DNA of 64,000 nt from NCBI GenBank assembly GCA_001931535.1, contig CP016211.1, forward strand, positions 3,686,501 through 3,750,500, read 5' to 3'. This document shows, one piece after another, positions 24,619-34,874 of this stretch. A program made the position numbers and the translations under genes. The stretch is from Minicystis rosea. Its GTDB lineage: Bacteria; Myxococcota_A; Polyangia; Polyangiales; Polyangiaceae. Under the pieces are notes generated by a model. That model ran no database searches. It was not told the origin of the DNA and was given only the letters and a program-made list of their open reading frames with translations. How positions within the stretch are numbered: position 1 is the stretch's first letter; each line of letters begins with the position of its first letter.

Positions 24619-26466
24619 TCAAAGGCTCTCGAGATAGGCGATGAGATCGTCAATCTGCCCCGGCTCGAGCGCGCTCACGTCACCGTGCGTGGCGGCGTCG
24701 GGACGCGTGAGCAAATCGCGGAGATCACGCGCACGGCCATCATGGAAGTAGGGCGCGCGGAGAAACAGGCCGTGCAGCGCCGGGGTGTTGGCCATCGTGA
24801 AGACATCGTCCGCGTGCAGGCTCATCGGGTCGAGCACGGCATACGCTTGATCGTCGGTGAAATCAGGCCCGCCATGACACCCGGCGCAGCCGACCGCGGG
24901 GTCCACGAACGAAGCGCGACCGCGGGCGACGGCCGCGGGATCGCGCGACGGCGGCACCGGCGGCGCCACGATTTCATCGAGGTACGCTTGCACCGATTCG
25001 AACTCCACGAGCAGCCCGTCGCCGGCCATGAGCTGCGTCACGGTGGCGCGCACGAGATCGGTCATGCTCGGGAACGCGCCATCCCAATGAAAGGGCGCGG
25101 TCGCGGTATGGGCATTGGCGAGGTGCGGTGTGCGCCGGCGCTTGAGCGGAATGCCCGACGTGTGAATGAACCAGACGAGGCCATCGTCGCCGCCGCCGGG
25201 ATGACAGGTGCTGCACGCGATCACGGCCGAAGGCGTGAGGTGCGGATTGGCAGCGTCGTGAAAGAGCTTGCGCCCCGCGAGCGCCGCCGGTGAGTAGCGT
25301 GCCGGCAACGCGCGCACGCGGGTGAGCTCGGCTTCGTGTCGCGGCGCATCCGCGCCGAAGCGAGCGCCGAGATCGAGGCGCGACACGGATCCGTCGAACG
25401 CGTTGTCGACATAGGCCACCTTTCCGAGCGCATCGAGCGCGACGCCGGAAGGGCCTGCGCCCACGGCGAAGCTGCCCACGACGCGCGCGTCGATCGACGT
25501 CGCCTCCGCATCGATCACGGTCACGTCGGCGGTGGACAGGTTCGACACGAGCAGGTAGCGATCGCCGAACGCCGCGAGCGCGGCGGGACCGTTGAAGACG
25601 CGCGCGCCGCCGTCGTAGCGCGCATAGAGCACCGGCGGATCCGCGTAGCTCGCGGCGCGATCCGCGCCCGGCACGAGGGCGCTCACCGCGGGGTTGATCT
25701 TGGGATTGCCATCCATGACGGATCCGTAATCGTCCGCGACCTTCTCCACCGCGGCGTTGCCGTCGTGATTGACGAGCTCGTGCGCGACATGGAGGCGCCC
25801 AAACGCGGGCAGCATCGCCGTCGCGAGGTTCGCCGTCATGGCCGTGAGCGCCGGCCGGTACGGCGCCGCCGCGGGCACGAGCGAGGTCACGGACGCGGTG
25901 CCGTCGGACGCCACGCGATGAAGCGATCCACCCGTGAAATCAGCGACGAAAACGCTGTCACCCACCGCTGCCACGGCGCGCGGGCGCGAAAGGCCCGAGG
26001 CGATGGGCGTGGCCGCGAGCGTCGCGGGATCGACGCGCAACGCGGTGCCTTCCCATTCGCAGGCCACGAGGATCGATGCGCCGTTCGCCGTCTCGGCGAG
26101 GCCCCAAGGCCCCGCGCAGACGGCGCGTCGATCGACGACCATGCGCGTCTCGGGATCCACGATCACGAGCTCGCCGCCGCGGTACGTCGTCACCGCGACG
26201 GCGCCCGAGGAGAGCTCGAGCAGGGCATGAGGCTCGCCGCCGACGTCGATGGTGGCGCGTTGCTCCAGCGTGGTCGCGTCGAGCAAGCTGACGCTGCCTT
26301 GATCGGGATTGACCACCACGACGTCGCCGGTGGAGGCGAGCACGGCGATGCTCGCGCCCACGCGCCCGGCCGGGAGCGGCGCGCGCTGCACCGCTTCCGC
26401 GTCGGCGCAGCCGGCAAGCACGAGCACGAGCGCCGTCGTCGCGACGCGCGCGAGCGCCGACCTCAT
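24619..26466 (-). CDS. Beta-propeller/di-haem cytochrome lipoprotein (MauG-like)
   Basis: 615 residues. A lipobox (LVLVLAGCADA) begins the protein. Residues about 30-380 form YVTN/NHL-type propeller blades (GDVVVVNPDQGSVSLLDATT, GELVIVDPETRMVVDRR, GKVAYVDNAFDGSVSRLDL). The C-terminal third has two haem motifs, CSTCH (C418-C421-H422) and CAGCH (Cys 527), with KRRRTPHLANAHTATAPFHWDGAF and TPALHGLFLRAPYFHDGRARDLRDLL, typical of cytochrome c peroxidase/MauG proteins. The ending LIAYLESL parallels that of the neighbouring cytochrome, so the two share ancestry. It probably works in the periplasm on a protein or small-molecule electron donor. ATG at 26475 is an alternative start. Confidence 0.82.
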   Translation of the reverse strand: MRSALARVATTALVLVLAGCADAEAVQRAPLPAGRVGASIAVLASTGDVVVVNPDQGSVSLLDATTLEQRATIDVGGEPHALLELSSGAVAVTTYRGGELVIVDPETRMVVDRRAVCAGPWGLAETANGASILVACEWEGTALRVDPATLAATPIASGLSRPRAVAAVGDSVFVADFTGGSLHRVASDGTASVTSLVPAAAPYRPALTAMTANLATAMLPAFGRLHVAHELVNHDGNAAVEKVADDYGSVMDGNPKINPAVSALVPGADRAASYADPPVLYARYDGGARVFNGPAALAAFGDRYLLVSNLSTADVTVIDAEATSIDARVVGSFAVGAGPSGVALDALGKVAYVDNAFDGSVSRLDLGARFGADAPRHEAELTRVRALPARYSPAALAGRKLFHDAANPHLTPSAVIACSTCHPGGGDDGLVWFIHTSGIPLKRRRTPHLANAHTATAPFHWDGAFPSMTDLVRATVTQLMAGDGLLVEFESVQAYLDEIVAPPVPPSRDPAAVARGRASFVDPAVGCAGCHGGPDFTDDQAYAVLDPMSLHADDVFTMANTPALHGLFLRAPYFHDGRARDLRDLLTRPDAATHGDVSALEPGQIDDLIAYLESL

Positions 26467-26506
26467 CGTGCCCATGCCCCCCGGCGCGGACCGCGGAGGC
26501 ACGGCG

Positions 26507-28096
26507 TCACTGCGGGTTCAGGATGGCGAACTCGACGGTCACCGGGTTCTTGTTGCAAGCCACCGTGTAGCCGCCGATGGGGAGCGTCACGGGATCGCCG
26601 TGCGAAGCCTCGCCGTCGCCGTCGAGATCCTGGGCGCAGAGGACTTGGTACTCGCCGGCGAAGAGCTCCTGCGTGACGAAGGTCGGCGCGGGGCCGGTCG
26701 AGAGATCCGCCTTCTCCAGCACGAAGTCTTGAATGGCGACCGCGCCCTTCACGGGGCCGGTGATTTCCACGTCTTCCTTGTGGAAGAGCGAGCAGTAGAT
26801 GTTGCCGACGAGCGGGCCCATCAGCTCGGGGCTCTTCTTGATGGTGTCGCTCGCCTGGAAGGTGATGTCGAGCGTGCCCTTGGGCGCGGGCTTGATCGAA
26901 GGGTCGCCGAGCATGTCGCACGACGCTTCGGCGTTGGGATCGGGCGGCTCGATGGTGACGGCCTGATAGGGCACGAAGGGCACGTCCTTGAGCGTGTTGC
27001 GCGGCGACTCGATGGCATAAGCGACCGAGAATTGACCAGCGTTCCCTTGGACGATGACCTGCACCACGCCGCCGCCGTCGGGGTTGTCGTAATAGAAGGG
27101 CACTTGGAACGGCGTCGACGATCCGGGGACGTTCTTCTCCTGGTCGGTCATCGTCGTCATGTAGCGATCGACGAGCGCGCGGAACGTGTCGCCCGCGAGG
27201 ATCGACGCGGGCGCCTTGGCCACGGGGACGCGCTTGCCGTCGGTGGTCACGACCTCGAAGCCGACGCTGACGAACTGCTCTTCGAGGTGCGGCTCGACCG
27301 TGAGCCGCAGCCACTCGTGGGGCACGAGCTTGAAGTCGGTGAAGTTCTGCTTGCTGGTCGCGCCGGATCCGTACGCGTGGCTGCTGAAGAAGTCGAACTC
27401 GCTCTTCTGCATGTGGAACCACACCGTGCCGGCCACGGTGTCGTACGGCTCGAAGTCGTCCGACGCCTTGCCGATCTTGCTCTTCTCGAGGCCGGTGTGC
27501 GGGCCGGTGATGTCGACGACGACCTTGAAGATCCCCTTCTCGCCGCGCACGCCGAACGACAGCCGCCCGCCCTGCGCCGAGGCCACGCGGTACTCCAGGT
27601 AGAACGCCTCGCCGCCGTTGGGATCCGCGGCCACGTCGGCCTGCATCTTCGCGAGCGCAGCCTCGACCGCGGCGATGAAGACAGCGCCGATCTTGAACGA
27701 AGCAGGCGCCACTGCCAGCACGCGGCGCGGCGTGGTGTTGCCGTCGTCGAAGGCGAACGTGAGCCGCGTCTGATCCGGGGTCGAAGGCTCGGCCGACGCC
27801 GTGAGGAAGACGCCCGGCGTGAGCTCTTTTTCAGGCGCGAATTTGCCGGCCTGCGCGTCGGTGCCGAACAACCCCGAAGCGAAGGCGTGGAACGCGGAAG
27901 CCTCGATGGGCAGCTCGGTGTGGAAACCGACCCACTCGTTGGCCGGCGCCTTCGTCACCGTCGGCGCCGGGCACATGCCCGAATCACCCGTCGCGCCGCT
28001 GTCCTCGGCGCACGAGGTGAACGTCACGCCGCTCATCAGCGCCACGCCGCTCATGATGGAGAGGTACGCAATCGGTCGGGCCACTCGACGCCACAT
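26507..28096 (-). CDS. Lipoprotein of unknown function beside the cytochromes
   Basis: 529 residues with a signal ending VTFTSCAED, a lipobox. The rest is beta-rich with no motif I can assign; it includes WVGFHTELPIEASAFHAFASGLFGTDA near the start, several acidic loops, and a C-terminal DLDGDGEASHGDPVTLPIGGYTVAC segment that resembles a calcium-binding DxDxDG loop. Four late Cys might pair. It is first in a same-strand run with the two di-haem lipoproteins (gaps of 40 and 91 bases), so it may be their substrate, partner or electron donor. Confidence 0.6.
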   Translation of the reverse strand: MWRRVARPIAYLSIMSGVALMSGVTFTSCAEDSGATGDSGMCPAPTVTKAPANEWVGFHTELPIEASAFHAFASGLFGTDAQAGKFAPEKELTPGVFLTASAEPSTPDQTRLTFAFDDGNTTPRRVLAVAPASFKIGAVFIAAVEAALAKMQADVAADPNGGEAFYLEYRVASAQGGRLSFGVRGEKGIFKVVVDITGPHTGLEKSKIGKASDDFEPYDTVAGTVWFHMQKSEFDFFSSHAYGSGATSKQNFTDFKLVPHEWLRLTVEPHLEEQFVSVGFEVVTTDGKRVPVAKAPASILAGDTFRALVDRYMTTMTDQEKNVPGSSTPFQVPFYYDNPDGGGVVQVIVQGNAGQFSVAYAIESPRNTLKDVPFVPYQAVTIEPPDPNAEASCDMLGDPSIKPAPKGTLDITFQASDTIKKSPELMGPLVGNIYCSLFHKEDVEITGPVKGAVAIQDFVLEKADLSTGPAPTFVTQELFAGEYQVLCAQDLDGDGEASHGDPVTLPIGGYTVACNKNPVTVEFAILNPQ

Positions 28097-28465
28097 TTGA
28101 GCCTCCGCCGGCGCTGCCGCGCCGATGCTGGACCGGCCGCGAGATTACATCGGCGAGGTTTCGCGTAAAGAGCGGCTCCACTTCACCATCATGGATTCGT
28201 GCGGCCATCGTCGGCGCGCGTGACGCGCGCAAGGGCAACGTGGCGCGACGCGATGCGCGAAGCGGATCTCGATCGATCGACGCGCGTCGGGCCCGTCGCA
28301 ATGGAAGGCGCGACCTCGAGCGCGCGAGGGCACGCCTCCATGCGGCCCTGACCTCCCCGGCATTTCACGAGAGAGCGCGGTGAATGAGCCGGCCCGGCGG
28401 GCCGAAGCGTTCGACCAGGCGCGAGAGGGTCGACCCTGAGCGGGGATCGCGCTAGCGTCCCCGCC
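28097..28465. other. Intergenic region, divergent promoters
   Basis: A 369-base gap between divergent genes. I see no protein, RNA or repeat I can support beyond a short GC inverted repeat (CGGCCCG/CGGGCCG) near 28402. It should carry the promoter of the lipoprotein-cytochrome genes on one strand and of tatB on the other; TAGCGT at 28453-28458 lies 7 bases before the tatB GTG. Confidence 0.4.
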
Positions 28466-29161
28466 GTGAGCCTGGGCGAAATCGTCCTGCTTCTGCTGGT
28501 GGGCATCATCGTGGTGGGCCCGCGCAACCTCCCGCCGATGATGCGGACGGCGGGTCAATGGGTCGCGCGCCTGCGGCGCATGACCACCGACCTGCGGAGC
28601 CAAAGCGGCATCGACGACATTCTCCGGCAAGAGGGCCTGGACGAGCACATCCACCAGCTCCGCTCGCTCTCCCGGTTGAACGTCGTGGAGAGCCTGATCG
28701 CGCCGGTCGCCGCGCCCGCAGCGGGCTCGGCCGCGTCCGCCTTCGGCGGGACGCAGACGGCGCAGCAGGTCGCCCTCCAGCGCAACGAGCCGCTGCGCGA
28801 GCGCGAGTATCCGCTCATCGGCTGCGACTCGTACGGCGCGCTCCCCGACGATGCCCCCAGCTATCGCATGATGGCGTTGCAAGCGAAGGCGTCTCCAGCC
28901 GCCGAGCCGAGCGACTCCGCGGAAGATGCGAAGAACGACGCCGCGGCGGACGCGAAGAACGACGCCGCGGCGGACGCGAAGAACGACGCCGCGGCGGACG
29001 CGAAGAACGACGCCGCGGCGGACGCGAAGAACGACGCCCCGGATGCGAAGAACGACGCTGCGCCCGACGCCCACGACGAGGCGGCGACGGCCGACGTGAA
29101 GCCCGACCCCATGCCCGAGCCCGCCGCGGATCCCGGCGCAGCCGGAGGATCCTCGTCATGA
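28466..29161 (+). CDS. tatB: Twin-arginine translocase TatB-like subunit with repetitive acidic tail
   Basis: 231 residues. MSLGEIVLLLLVGIIVVGPRNLPPMMRTAGQW is the TatA/B pattern: a short membrane helix with an early Glu, the hinge GPRNLP, then an amphipathic helix continuing WVARLRRMTTDLRSQSG, favouring TatB over TatA. The long C-terminal region carries an eight-residue repeat DAKNDAAA (about residues 154-200) and a Pro/Asp/Ala-rich end, which is not part of the family. It recognises substrates together with TatC. GTG start; ATGA overlap with tatC. No tatA is seen nearby. Confidence 0.82.
   Translation: MSLGEIVLLLLVGIIVVGPRNLPPMMRTAGQWVARLRRMTTDLRSQSGIDDILRQEGLDEHIHQLRSLSRLNVVESLIAPVAAPAAGSAASAFGGTQTAQQVALQRNEPLREREYPLIGCDSYGALPDDAPSYRMMALQAKASPAAEPSDSAEDAKNDAAADAKNDAAADAKNDAAADAKNDAAADAKNDAPDAKNDAAPDAHDEAATADVKPDPMPEPAADPGAAGGSSS
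28925..29066 (+). repeat. 24-bp tandem repeat in tatB
   Basis: Units of GATGCGAAGAACGACGCC-like sequence (24 bp, DAKNDAAA), at least four exact or near-exact copies from 28925, then shortened and diverged copies. The period keeps the reading frame, so the acidic tail can change length by slippage. Confidence 0.85.
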
Positions 29162-30024
29162 CGCAGAGCGCGCTCCCCGAGAACACCGAGCCGGAGCAAG
29201 ACGATGAGGACGGCGAGGGCGGCACGCCCATGACGTTCTGGGAGCACCTCGACGAGCTCCGCATCCGCCTCATCCGCAGCGTCATCGCCCTCTTCCTCGG
29301 TTGCATCGTGGCCTGGCAGTTCCATGGCCGGCTGCTCGAGTTCCTCAAGAAGCCGTACGCCGCCGCGTGGACACGCGCCGGTCTGCCCGGCGATCCTTCG
29401 CTCCATCAAGCCGCGCCTGCCGCGGGCTTCGTCGCGTACATCAAGCTCGCGCTCATCGGCGGCGCGGCGCTCGCGGCGCCCGTCGTCTTCTACCAGCTCT
29501 GGTCGTTCATCGCGCCCGGGCTCTACGCCCGCGAGAAGAAGTACATCATCCCCTTCGTCACGCTCTCGTCGGGGCTGTTCGTGGGCGGCGGTTGGTTCGC
29601 GTGGCGCGTCGCCATCCCGATCTCGATGAACTACTTCCTCGCGCTGTCGAACGAAGGCGGCGGCGGGGGCGGCGTGGCCATCACGCCGACGTTCATGGTC
29701 GGCGAGTACATCGATTTCTGCCTGCAGGTGATGCTCGGCTTCGGGCTGACGTTCGAGCTCCCGATGCTGTTTCTCTTCCTGTCGATCGCCGGGGTCGTCA
29801 ATTACCTGATGCTCATCCGCTACGCGCGGTGGTTCATCATGATCGCCTTCATCCTCGCGGCGATCCTCACGCCCCCGGACGTCATCAGCCAGCTCACGAT
29901 GGCCATCCCGATGTGCATCCTCTACGGCGTCTCCATCGGCCTCGTGTACATCTTCGGCAAGCCGCCCACCGAGGCCGAAAAAGAGGCCTGGCGGAACCGC
30001 AAGAAGAAGCCCGCCGAGAGCTGA
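29158..30024 (+). CDS. tatC: Twin-arginine translocase subunit TatC
   Basis: 288 residues with the TatC pattern: FWEHLDELRIRLIRSVIALF at the N-terminus, six membrane helices, the conserved LWSFIAPGLYAREKKYIIPF loop after helix 2, and FGLTFELPMLFLFLSIAGVV before helix 5, containing the functionally important Glu. TatC is the receptor for twin-arginine signal peptides in the inner membrane. The start ATG overlaps the tatB stop (ATGA), so the two are translationally coupled. Confidence 0.95.
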   Translation: MTQSALPENTEPEQDDEDGEGGTPMTFWEHLDELRIRLIRSVIALFLGCIVAWQFHGRLLEFLKKPYAAAWTRAGLPGDPSLHQAAPAAGFVAYIKLALIGGAALAAPVVFYQLWSFIAPGLYAREKKYIIPFVTLSSGLFVGGGWFAWRVAIPISMNYFLALSNEGGGGGGVAITPTFMVGEYIDFCLQVMLGFGLTFELPMLFLFLSIAGVVNYLMLIRYARWFIMIAFILAAILTPPDVISQLTMAIPMCILYGVSIGLVYIFGKPPTEAEKEAWRNRKKKPAES

Positions 30025-30170
30025 TCGCGAAGGAAGCGCCCGCCCCTCCGGCGCATCCGTCTTCCATACTCCGCTCCCTCACGTTTCGCGTCATGCCCCG
30101 CTGCGCCTCACGGTCGCACGCATGACTTCTGCGGGCGAAGCGCGCGCCGTGGGCTATCCTCGGCGGCCCG

Positions 30171-31745
<1,575 letters not shown>

Positions 31746-31749
31746 CGGC

Positions 31750-32523
31750 ATGGGTTTCGTCGACATCGGGGGACACCGCCTGGAAATCGATCGCATCGAA
31801 GGCCCCCCGCACCGACCAACCCTGGTGTTCCTCCACGAAGGCCTCGGCTGCATCGCGCGCTGGCGCGACTTCCCCCGCGCCGTCGCGACCGCCGCAGGCT
31901 GCCCGGCCCTCGTCTACAGCCGCCTCGGCTACGGCCAGTCCGATCCCGTCGCGCGCCCGCGGCCGGTGACATTCATGCACGACGAAGCGCGCGGCGACCT
32001 GCCCGCGCTGCTCGAAAGCGAAGGCCTCACCGATGTCATCCTGATTGGCCACTCCGACGGTGCCTCGATTGCCCTCATCCACGCGAGCGACGGCGACCGC
32101 CGCGTTCGCGGCCTCGTCACCATGGCACCGCACGTCTTCGTGGAAGACATCTGCGTCCACGCGATTCACGCCATCCGCACGCAGTATCTCGACGACGCCA
32201 CCGACGTGAAAAAGAAGCTCGCCAAGCACCACGCAGACGTGGACGGCGCCTTCCTCGGCTGGGCCGACGTCTGGCTCGCCCCTGCATTCCGCAGCTGGAA
32301 CCTGACGGGCTTGCTACCGAGCGTGAAGGTGCCTTTGCTCGTGATTCAAGGCGAGGACGACGAATATGGCACCTTGGCCCAAGTGGACGCCGTCTGCGCG
32401 GGTGTGAGCGGACCGAGCGAGCGACTGGTCCTGAGTGCGTGCGGGCATGTGCCGCAGAGGGATCGGCTGGAGGAAGTGCTGGCCGCGATCGTGGGCTTCG
32501 TGCAGCGAATCAGGGGCGCTTAG
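31750..32523 (+). CDS. Alpha/beta hydrolase
   Basis: 257 residues. The fold pattern is complete: LVFLHEGLGCIARWRDF (oxyanion region), YSRLGYGQSDP, nucleophile elbow GHSDGAS (Ser102), acid VIQGEDDEYGT, and His in CGHVPQRDR. Family members include carboxylesterases and C-C or ester hydrolases of aromatic degradation. It starts 4 bases after the benzoate-CoA ligase-like gene and is probably translated from the same mRNA; a role in releasing or processing aromatic esters is inference. Confidence 0.85.
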   Translation: MGFVDIGGHRLEIDRIEGPPHRPTLVFLHEGLGCIARWRDFPRAVATAAGCPALVYSRLGYGQSDPVARPRPVTFMHDEARGDLPALLESEGLTDVILIGHSDGASIALIHASDGDRRVRGLVTMAPHVFVEDICVHAIHAIRTQYLDDATDVKKKLAKHHADVDGAFLGWADVWLAPAFRSWNLTGLLPSVKVPLLVIQGEDDEYGTLAQVDAVCAGVSGPSERLVLSACGHVPQRDRLEEVLAAIVGFVQRIRGA

Positions 32524-33031
32524 CTCCGCACGTACGCCCTCGAGAATGGGACGCTGACGCAGAGCATACGTCTCGGCGCCGGACACGTGTCGCGCCCACC
32601 GACAACACGGCTCACCGCGCGCTCCCCCCGATTCCGAGCGGAGCCGCCCACCCGACCGAGAGCTGGGCCCACCATCGCTTGGCGGCGTCCATCCTTGGGG
32701 ATCTCGCGTTCCATGCCGCGAGAGCGTGGTTCCAGGTTGGTGATACGTGGTGCCAACGTGGGGATGTCGCGTTCCGGTCGCGGGCGCGTGGCTCCGACTT
32801 GGAGACACGTGGCTCCAACTTGGGGATGTCGTGCTCCAACGTGGGGAGGCCTGGTGCCAACGTGGGGAGACTCGATTCCGAGTTGGGGAGACTTGACTCC
32901 GACTTGGGGAGACTTGACTCCGACTTGGGGTGTCGCGCTCCGGGTCGGGGAACGTCGATTCCGACTTGGGGCGACCTGGTTCAAGCTCGGGTGGCGCGTT
33001 CCCCAAGGTCTTTTCCGATTGGGAGAGTGTC
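32524..33031. other. Gene-free region dominated by a 21-bp repeat array
   Basis: There are open frames on both strands, but they are products of the repeat period and GC content. The first 160 bases show nothing recognisable; the rest is the array described separately. Confidence 0.5.
32688..32995. repeat. Degenerate 21-bp tandem repeat, about 15 units
   Basis: The anchor TCC (or GCC) recurs at 32710, 32731, 32752, 32773 (20), 32793, 32814, 32835, 32856, 32877, 32898, 32919, 32939 (20), 32960 and 32981: a 21-base period with two one-base slips. The common unit is like TCCGACTTGGGGAGACTTGA. In-frame it would give heptads such as SDLGRLD on the plus strand and TPQVGVK-like units on the other. 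The units are most alike in the centre and diverge outward, as in an ageing minisatellite. Confidence 0.85.
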
Positions 33032-34726
33032 GTGCCCGACGCGGCCGGCGTCGTTTCGGCCCGAAACGGGCGCGTTCTCCAGAGGCCGGAGGCGCAGTAC
33101 GCTCGGTGGTCGATGGCGATTTGGACCGACGGGAAAGACATGGTGCTGGCGACGGGCCACGGGATTGCCCGTTGGAGCGGGAACGCGCTGCAGGCGCTGC
33201 CCTATGCGACGGCGGGGCGGCGGCGGGATGAGGATCCGCCGGAGATGGTGTCGTTCGTGATGCTCGACGCGGCGGGAAAGCGGGCGCTGGTGCAGCGCGC
33301 CGGAGAGCCGCCGGCGTTGTGGACCCACGGCGCGGGCCGGCTCGCGCCGTGCGAGGGCGCCGAGCAGGTCGAAGCGATCGCCGCGGCGCCGGGGGGGCCG
33401 ATGGTGGCGCTTTGGGCGACGCGTCCGACCGAGGGAGCAGCGCGGTTGTCGCTGCGGCGCGCAGCGCTCGAAGGGGCGCGGCTCGTGCTCGGAGACGAGA
33501 TCGCGATCCCCGAGGCGCCGCGGCTCTCGTGGCGCGACTCGATCATGAAGGAGGGCGAGGGCTTTCCGGAGCAGCCTTTCGGAGCGGACGAGGACGACGA
33601 GCCCGAGCAGCCTCCGTTCGATCCGCGCGTGCTCGCCGTAGGCATCGAGCAGGGGACGCGCACGATGTGGCGCGGCGCGGTGCGGCTCTCGGCCAATCGC
33701 TTCGGCGTGGGGATCAGCTCGACGTACAGCGGGCTCGTGGGCGTGCTCGATCCGCGCACGCTCGCGTTCCGGATCGCGGCGCGGGCGCCGACGCTGCGCG
33801 AGCAGTTCGATCTCTTCGCGGCGCCGGCGGCCGCGGGGATGGTGGTGACGCTGGTGGCGAACTACCGGCACACCGAGCACGTGCTCGTGGACGAGCAGGG
33901 AGCGGTGCGCGGGAGCCGGCGCGCGTTCGGGAAGGACGTGGCGTGGGGCGGGCGCGGACCGGCGTTGGCGTGGGACGACGCGACCGTGCTGGTGAGCCAG
34001 AACCTGAACGACGACGAGGTCTACAGCCTCTCGCTGCCCGCGCTGGGCGCGAAGCGCTTCGGCAACGATCCGGGGATCCTCGTGGACGGCGGGTCGAGCG
34101 CCGATGGATCGGCGCACGCGATCGCGCTCACGCAGGCCAACTACATGCACCCGAAGAACTGGCGCATCGCGCTCTGGACGAAGCGCGGCGCCCGCTTTCG
34201 CGCGACCGAGGTGGAGGCGCCCGACTTCCGGCCGGTGGAGCCGCCGCGGCCACCGCCGGGCCCCGAGCGCCACAAGGGCGCGCCGTCGCTCGCGGTGAGC
34301 GCGGATCCGGCGACGCCGTGGCGCGGAACGCTGGGCGGCGAGATCACGCTGCGGGTGCGCGTGGAGAACCGCGGAGGGCCCGTGCGCGGGCTCTTCGTGG
34401 AGGTCTCCGGCGCGGCGCTCGCCGACGGGCTCTCGAGCGCGGTCGCGGTCGAAGGCGACGGTCCGCCGAGCACGCCGGTCCGGAAGGGCGCCGTCGCGCG
34501 GGCGGAGCTCGCGAAGAGCGAGATCCAAGCGGGCTTCGCGCCGAGCGAGCGGCGCGACAAGAGCGCGCCGCCCCTCCCGCCGCAGCCCGCGATCACGCTG
34601 ACGCTCCGCGTGCGCGCCGACAAAGCCGGCCAAGGCCTGCTCAGCGTCCGTGTCGGACCGCTCGGCGCCTCGGGGACCACGAGCTCGGGAATGGTGGGAC
34701 GAACCTTGGTGGTGACGACGGGGTGA
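33032..34726 (+). CDS. Large protein of unknown function, possible beta-propeller plus C-terminal beta domain
   Basis: About 564 residues with no signal peptide. The N-terminal two thirds have short beta-type blocks (MAIWTDGKDMVLATGHGIAR, VGISSTYSGLVGVLDPRTLA, VLVDEQGAVRGSRRAF) that could be propeller blades; an acidic insert FGADEDDEPEQPPFDP lies between. The last 150 residues resemble a CARDB-like adhesion-type beta sandwich (GGEITLRVRVENRGGPVRGLFVEV). GTG at 33032 was chosen because GGGAG ends six bases before it; ATG at 33113 is an alternative, and extension upstream would run into the 21-bp array. Confidence 0.6.
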   Translation: MPDAAGVVSARNGRVLQRPEAQYARWSMAIWTDGKDMVLATGHGIARWSGNALQALPYATAGRRRDEDPPEMVSFVMLDAAGKRALVQRAGEPPALWTHGAGRLAPCEGAEQVEAIAAAPGGPMVALWATRPTEGAARLSLRRAALEGARLVLGDEIAIPEAPRLSWRDSIMKEGEGFPEQPFGADEDDEPEQPPFDPRVLAVGIEQGTRTMWRGAVRLSANRFGVGISSTYSGLVGVLDPRTLAFRIAARAPTLREQFDLFAAPAAAGMVVTLVANYRHTEHVLVDEQGAVRGSRRAFGKDVAWGGRGPALAWDDATVLVSQNLNDDEVYSLSLPALGAKRFGNDPGILVDGGSSADGSAHAIALTQANYMHPKNWRIALWTKRGARFRATEVEAPDFRPVEPPRPPPGPERHKGAPSLAVSADPATPWRGTLGGEITLRVRVENRGGPVRGLFVEVSGAALADGLSSAVAVEGDGPPSTPVRKGAVARAELAKSEIQAGFAPSERRDKSAPPLPPQPAITLTLRVRADKAGQGLLSVRVGPLGASGTTSSGMVGRTLVVTTG

Positions 34727-34812
34727 TGGCCGCAGCCGGCGCCGTGCACGGGTCGATGATGGTGTGAATGCGAGACACGGTATCGAGCACGTTTTTCGCG
34801 GGAGGGAGCCGG

Positions 34813-34841
34813 TTGACACTCGCTGTTTCGAATCTCAGCAT
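34813..34841 (+). promoter_or_regulatory. Possible sigma-70 promoter
   Basis: A perfect TTGACA at 34813-34818 is followed 17 bases later by CAGCAT, a poor -10 (3 of 6 matches). It lies 34-62 bases before the ATG at 34875, which has its own AAGGAGG site, so this transcript would have a normal leader, unlike many neighbours. Confidence 0.4.
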
Positions 34842-34874
34842 CCGTCTTCACGCACCCCGAAAGGAGGTTCGGTC

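Noticed and set aside
28145..29074. Minus-strand protein with VVLRVRRG repeats
   Set aside because: The repeat is just the complement of the DAKNDAAA coding repeat in tatB.
32520..32984. 154-residue minus-strand protein with PQVGVKS heptads
   Set aside because: Its repetitive part comes from the 21-bp array, which is open in several frames; the other half has no recognisable sequence.
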